Below are positions 6,656 through 9,317 of a DNA stretch of 9,317 nt, in pieces. The notes under the pieces were generated by a model. It saw nothing but the letters and a program-made list of their open reading frames with translations, did no database searches and was not told where the DNA came from. Both the position numbers and the translations under genes were made by a program. The stretch's first letter is position 1; each line of letters begins with the position of its first letter. The DNA is taken from the NCBI GenBank assembly GCA_017860075.1, contig JAFNAH010000022.1, forward strand, positions 1-9,317, written 5' to 3'. The DNA comes from Acidobacteriota bacterium. Lineage in GTDB: Bacteria; Acidobacteriota; UBA6911.

Positions 6656-7948
6656 GTGTCACAAGATCCTGGCAGGGAGTCACAGCGACCTGCAGGTTCC
6701 CTGCACAATCTGGGCGTCATATCAGGGCTGGCAGCCGGAGCCTGGCTGGGCATGGCCGAAGCGCCCACCAAGCTTGTCAACGCCGGCTTCTCACCTTTCC
6801 TGATCTCGCTGGGCATGGTTGCCGGCGTCTTTGTCGCGCGTTGGACTCTGCCGGCGGCGCTTAAAGGTACCGGTTACGTATTCAAGGACCTGCGGGAGAA
6901 GCCCCATCTCATTGCCTGGGCGATCCTCGCAGGAGCCCTGTGGGCCGTGGCCAACACGCTGACCGTCTTCGCGATTCGCGACGTCGGACTGTCGATTGCG
7001 TTCCCGCTCTGGAACACGAACAGCCTGGTCGGGCTCCTGTTTGGCTGGCTGTTCTTCAACGAATTGCGTAACGCGGGCCCCGGCCAGTGGGCCAGGGTGC
7101 TCGGGGGAGCGGTGGCCATCGTGATCGGTGCGTGCATGCTGGCCTATGCCACGTCGTACGAATCGGCAGGGCTGTCCCAGCGTTCTGCCGGAGGTATTCT
7201 TGCGGCCCTCGGGGCCGGCCTGCTCTGGGGAACCATGTACATCCCCTATCGCAAGGCTTACATCAGCGGCATGAACCCGCTTTCGTTCGTGACGGTGTTC
7301 ACGGTCGGGGAACTGGTGACCATAGGGCTCCTCTCTGTCTACTTCGAGGGAGGGCCCGCGAATCTGATGCAGGCAGTCAGGAGCGCGCGTCCGGCGCTCT
7401 TCTGGTTGTTCCTGGGGGGCTTCTGCTGGGTGATCGGGGATATCTTCCAGCAATACGCAGCAAAGTACATCGGGATCGGACGCGGCATCCCCCTTTCGAA
7501 CACCAACCAGCTCTGGGGGCTGGCCTGGGGCGCACTGGTCTTTGGTGAGTTGAGCGGCAGAGGGGCTACCCATCAAGCGCTGATCATCGCCGGTTCTGCC
7601 GTCATGATCGCAGGCGCCATCGCGATCAGCCGGGCTGAAGCCCCCGCATCGGAACAGAGTTCGTGGCAGAGAGCGGTCTCGAGGGAGTGTGTGCGCTACG
7701 GATTGGACGCTGCCAGAGTGGAATCGGCCGTGCGAGGGCAGGACCCGGTTGGCAAGGGCGTCCAGCGCAACTGGTGGGAAGGGGTTATCGTCGCGGCGGC
7801 CGCCGGGATCTTCGTGTGGCTGGCATTTCTTGCCGAGCTGCCGCCGCTGGAAACGAAACTGTTCTGGGCCTGGCTTATCGGCGTCGCGAGCGTAATCCTC
7901 CTCCTGGTCGCAGGAACGATGCTCTGGAAGCGAACCCGCTTTTCGTGA
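6656..7948 (+). CDS. GRP/DMT-superfamily sugar transporter with C-terminal two-helix extension
   Basis: The product has 430 residues and resembles the glucose/ribose porter (GRP) and RhaT-like group of the drug/metabolite transporter superfamily. These are inner-membrane proton-coupled sugar carriers with ten helices. Ten hydrophobic segments run from about residue 17 to 325. Both halves carry the same signature, PLxNTNxLxGL followed by an EL about ten residues on (118-137 and 279-299), the trace of the internal duplication in this superfamily. After helix ten there is a hydrophilic stretch (about 328-372) and then two more probable helices (about 375-393 and 402-422), ending in a basic tail, KRTRFS. 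Typical members stop after helix ten. The GTG at 6656 lies 5 bases after GGAGG (6646-6650). It follows the 33-residue membrane peptide gene and ends before a palindromic repeat. The substrate is not evident from the sequence; the family call is good. Confidence 0.85.
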   Translation: MSQDPGRESQRPAGSLHNLGVISGLAAGAWLGMAEAPTKLVNAGFSPFLISLGMVAGVFVARWTLPAALKGTGYVFKDLREKPHLIAWAILAGALWAVANTLTVFAIRDVGLSIAFPLWNTNSLVGLLFGWLFFNELRNAGPGQWARVLGGAVAIVIGACMLAYATSYESAGLSQRSAGGILAALGAGLLWGTMYIPYRKAYISGMNPLSFVTVFTVGELVTIGLLSVYFEGGPANLMQAVRSARPALFWLFLGGFCWVIGDIFQQYAAKYIGIGRGIPLSNTNQLWGLAWGALVFGELSGRGATHQALIIAGSAVMIAGAIAISRAEAPASEQSSWQRAVSRECVRYGLDAARVESAVRGQDPVGKGVQRNWWEGVIVAAAAGIFVWLAFLAELPPLETKLFWAWLIGVASVILLLVAGTMLWKRTRFS

Positions 7949-7970
7949 GAATCCGCAAGAATGAAGGCTT

Positions 7971-8059
7971 ACCGCAGAGGCGCCAAGAGCGCAGAGACAA
8001 TTATATGTTAGTCACAATTGGTTAGCTTGTGTACTCTGCGCTCTCTGCCCCTTTGCGGT
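7971..8059. repeat. Long imperfect inverted repeat of CGCAGAG-type units at a convergent gene junction
   Basis: The left arm (7971-7996, starting ACCGCAGAGGCGC) and the reverse complement of the right arm (about 8034-8059, starting ACCGCAAAGGGGC) match at 22 of 26 positions without gaps, and both contain AGAGCGCAGAG. The AT-rich spacer of about 37 bases contrasts with the GC-rich flanks. The transcript of either strand would fold into a long hairpin. The element fills the space between the converging transporter and nucleotidyltransferase genes and touches the stop codon of the latter. Similar CGCAGAG repeats occur, as I recall, as dispersed intergenic palindromes in several phyla. It may be a mobile palindromic element, a bidirectional terminator, or both. 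No transposase is nearby. Confidence 0.7.
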
Positions 8060-9060
8060 CAGGGGGTCTGCGCATAGGCGGGCGATGCGATTCCTGCATT
8101 GAGACGCCGGCTCCGCCGCCACCTGATGGCCGCTTCGAGAAATTGCGGCTTCCTCCCGATCCTGCGAAGGCTGTCGAAAACCCTTTCCGGGCGTCCCCAG
8201 TCGCTCCAGAGTATCCCGTTGAGCGGCATAACCGCGCAGTGACCTGCCGCCTGCGTCAGGAATGCAGACGAGAAGTCGAAGCTGGGGATGCTGCGATAGA
8301 GCCTCGCGACGGCAGCGCGTTCTTCCCGTTCGCTCTTCCCGGTTTGCCGGGCGTGCGCCTGGCCGAAAGATTCAAACTTTTCGATGACATCCGGCAGGAT
8401 CTGTCTGCCCAGTTTCCAAAGGGCGCGCAACCTGGCCGCGATAATCATCGTGTTCCACAGGTATCCGCGTTCGAAGCATCTGCGGGCCTCCTCGGCACAT
8501 GGCTTCTCGCGAAAGCTCCGCACCTCATGGATGACGGTCTTTCCGTTCCCGTTGAGCGCGGGCAAGCCCGCTCCCGGTTCCACCCAACCGTAGTCCGTTT
8601 CAGGCAAGTCGGGAACCGCCGCCATAAGGATGAGCTTGTCATCGAGTTGGTCAACGCACTCGCGCGCATGATTTACCTGGTCGAGGAACTCGGATCTCGG
8701 GGAGACAAAGTGATCCGACGGGAAGATCAGTACCTTTGCCTCCGGGTCCTGCGCAAGAATGTGAGCCGCCGGCAGAAATACGCCCGCCCCTGTGCCTCTC
8801 GAGGTTGGCTGTTCAATTACTGTCCCCTGGATGTTCTGATGCCTGAGAAAACGGCGATGCCCCTTACCGATGACCGTAGACACCCGTTCCGGACCGACCA
8901 GCTGCGCAGCCCGATCGACCGTGTTTTCCAGCATCGAGCGTTTGCCGCAGAATGTGAAGTACTGCTTGGGGCAGGAAAAACCGAGGCAGCGCCTGATGAG
9001 CGGCTGGATGCGGGTTCCCTCACCACCGGCCAGCACGATCACCCAAGTCCGATCCGACAT
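8059..9060 (-). CDS. Mannose-1-phosphate guanylyltransferase-like sugar nucleotidyltransferase
   Basis: The product has 333 residues and belongs to the NTP-transferase family that makes NDP-sugars from a sugar 1-phosphate and an NTP, with GDP-mannose the likeliest product. The nucleotide-binding loop LAGGEGTR is at residues 10-17, and PK at 31-32 includes the conserved lysine. FPSDH at 113-117 supplies the metal-binding Asp116. YGWVEPG (157-163), REKP (184-187) and LWN (201-203) are the sugar-site motifs, and WSDWGRPERV (285-294) the C-terminal one. It is a single domain; the phosphomannose-isomerase domain of bifunctional ManC is absent. The ATG at 9060 has GGGAGG 5 bases upstream, which rules out the longer TTG start at 9153. 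The tail SPAYAQTP ends at the edge of the palindromic element. It probably feeds surface glycan or polysaccharide synthesis, but no partner genes are visible. Guanylyl specificity is inferred from family resemblance. Confidence 0.87.
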   Translation of the reverse strand: MSDRTWVIVLAGGEGTRIQPLIRRCLGFSCPKQYFTFCGKRSMLENTVDRAAQLVGPERVSTVIGKGHRRFLRHQNIQGTVIEQPTSRGTGAGVFLPAAHILAQDPEAKVLIFPSDHFVSPRSEFLDQVNHARECVDQLDDKLILMAAVPDLPETDYGWVEPGAGLPALNGNGKTVIHEVRSFREKPCAEEARRCFERGYLWNTMIIAARLRALWKLGRQILPDVIEKFESFGQAHARQTGKSEREERAAVARLYRSIPSFDFSSAFLTQAAGHCAVMPLNGILWSDWGRPERVFDSLRRIGRKPQFLEAAIRWRRSRRLNAGIASPAYAQTP

Positions 9061-9065
9061 CGCCA

Positions 9066-9071
9066 CCTCCC
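9066..9071 (-). promoter_or_regulatory. Ribosome binding site deciding the nucleotidyltransferase start
   Basis: GGGAGG on the minus strand lies 5 bases before the ATG at 9060. It supports this start over the in-frame TTG at 9153 and the ATG at 9126, neither of which has a comparable site. Confidence 0.75.
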
Positions 9072-9213
9072 GACAGGAACGAACCAGGCGAGCACCCGCG
9101 CCAGGGGCGGATGGTCGCCTGTCCATGTTCAGAGCTGCTAAGGTCACCCGCAAGCTTTCGGCGACACAGCACCCGGTGTTCGCCTCCCGTGGGTCTTTGT
9201 GCCGCCGGTGAAA

Positions 9214-9263
9214 CCAGGAAACGGGGAGGTCTGGAAAACGTGTTCGATCGCCCCGTTTCCTGG
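9214..9263. repeat. Perfect 13-bp inverted repeat upstream of the nucleotidyltransferase gene
   Basis: CCAGGAAACGGGG (9214-9226) and CCCCGTTTCCTGG (9251-9263) are perfect reverse complements around a 24-base spacer. They lie about 150 bases upstream of the minus-strand ATG at 9060 and could fold in its leader RNA or flank an operator. There is no T-tract on either side, so a simple intrinsic terminator is not supported. The rest of 9061-9317 shows no convincing gene. Confidence 0.65.
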
Positions 9264-9317
9264 GTGCCTGTGCTTGAGTTGCCCTCTAGAAAGCAAGAAG
9301 CGTTCCGGATTTTGCCG

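Noticed and set aside
8029..9141. 370-codon plus-strand open frame opposite the nucleotidyltransferase
   Set aside because: It is antisense to a gene with clear catalytic motifs and has low-complexity, arginine-rich content with no recognisable domain.
9240..9317. Open plus-strand frame from GTG 9240 to the window edge, with GGGGAGG about 10 bases upstream
   Set aside because: Only 26 codons are visible, the translation resembles nothing I know, and the putative ribosome site lies inside the 13-bp inverted repeat. More sequence to the right would settle it.

Overview
The window is high-GC bacterial DNA, about 60% G+C by eye, with strong Shine-Dalgarno sites and both GTG and ATG starts. It carries six protein genes. 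The combination of a secreted tricorn-type S41 protease, a secreted M3 dipeptidase, an exported SAM-methyltransferase-fold protein and a GRP-type sugar transporter is one I associate with Acidobacteriota or a similar soil phylum. That placement is an inference from gene content and style, not something the sequence proves. No rRNA, tRNA, CRISPR array, transposase or prophage gene is visible.

Positions 1-6384 hold three genes on the minus strand. Transcription would run from a 1099-residue tricorn protease homolog (3085-6384), through a class I SAM-methyltransferase-fold protein (2105-3025), to a Dcp-type M3 metallopeptidase (1-1990) whose C-terminus lies outside the window. All three proteins begin with Sec-type signal sequences, so they look like an extracytoplasmic set. 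The tricorn homolog would cut polypeptides into oligopeptides and the Dcp homolog would trim those to dipeptides. The role of the methyltransferase-like protein is unknown. Short GC-rich hairpins lie just after the tricorn gene and at the end of the methyltransferase gene.

Positions 6385-6519 are a divergent intergenic region. To its right, on the plus strand, lie a 33-codon gene for a single-pass membrane peptide (6520-6621) and, 34 bp later, a GRP/DMT-family sugar transporter (6656-7948). The transporter has an unusual C-terminal extension with two extra membrane segments. The small peptide has a good Shine-Dalgarno site and may be a transporter accessory subunit.

The convergent junction at 7949-8058 is filled by a long imperfect inverted repeat built from CGCAGAG-type units, which could be a mobile palindromic element, a bidirectional terminator, or both. 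It abuts the stop codon of a single-domain mannose-1-phosphate guanylyltransferase-like sugar nucleotidyltransferase (8059-9060, minus). Upstream of that gene, 9061-9317 holds no convincing gene but contains a perfect 13-bp inverted repeat (9214-9263).

Most of the window is ordinary. The parts most worth a second look are the small membrane peptide with its extended transporter, the exported methyltransferase between two secreted peptidases, and the two inverted-repeat elements.
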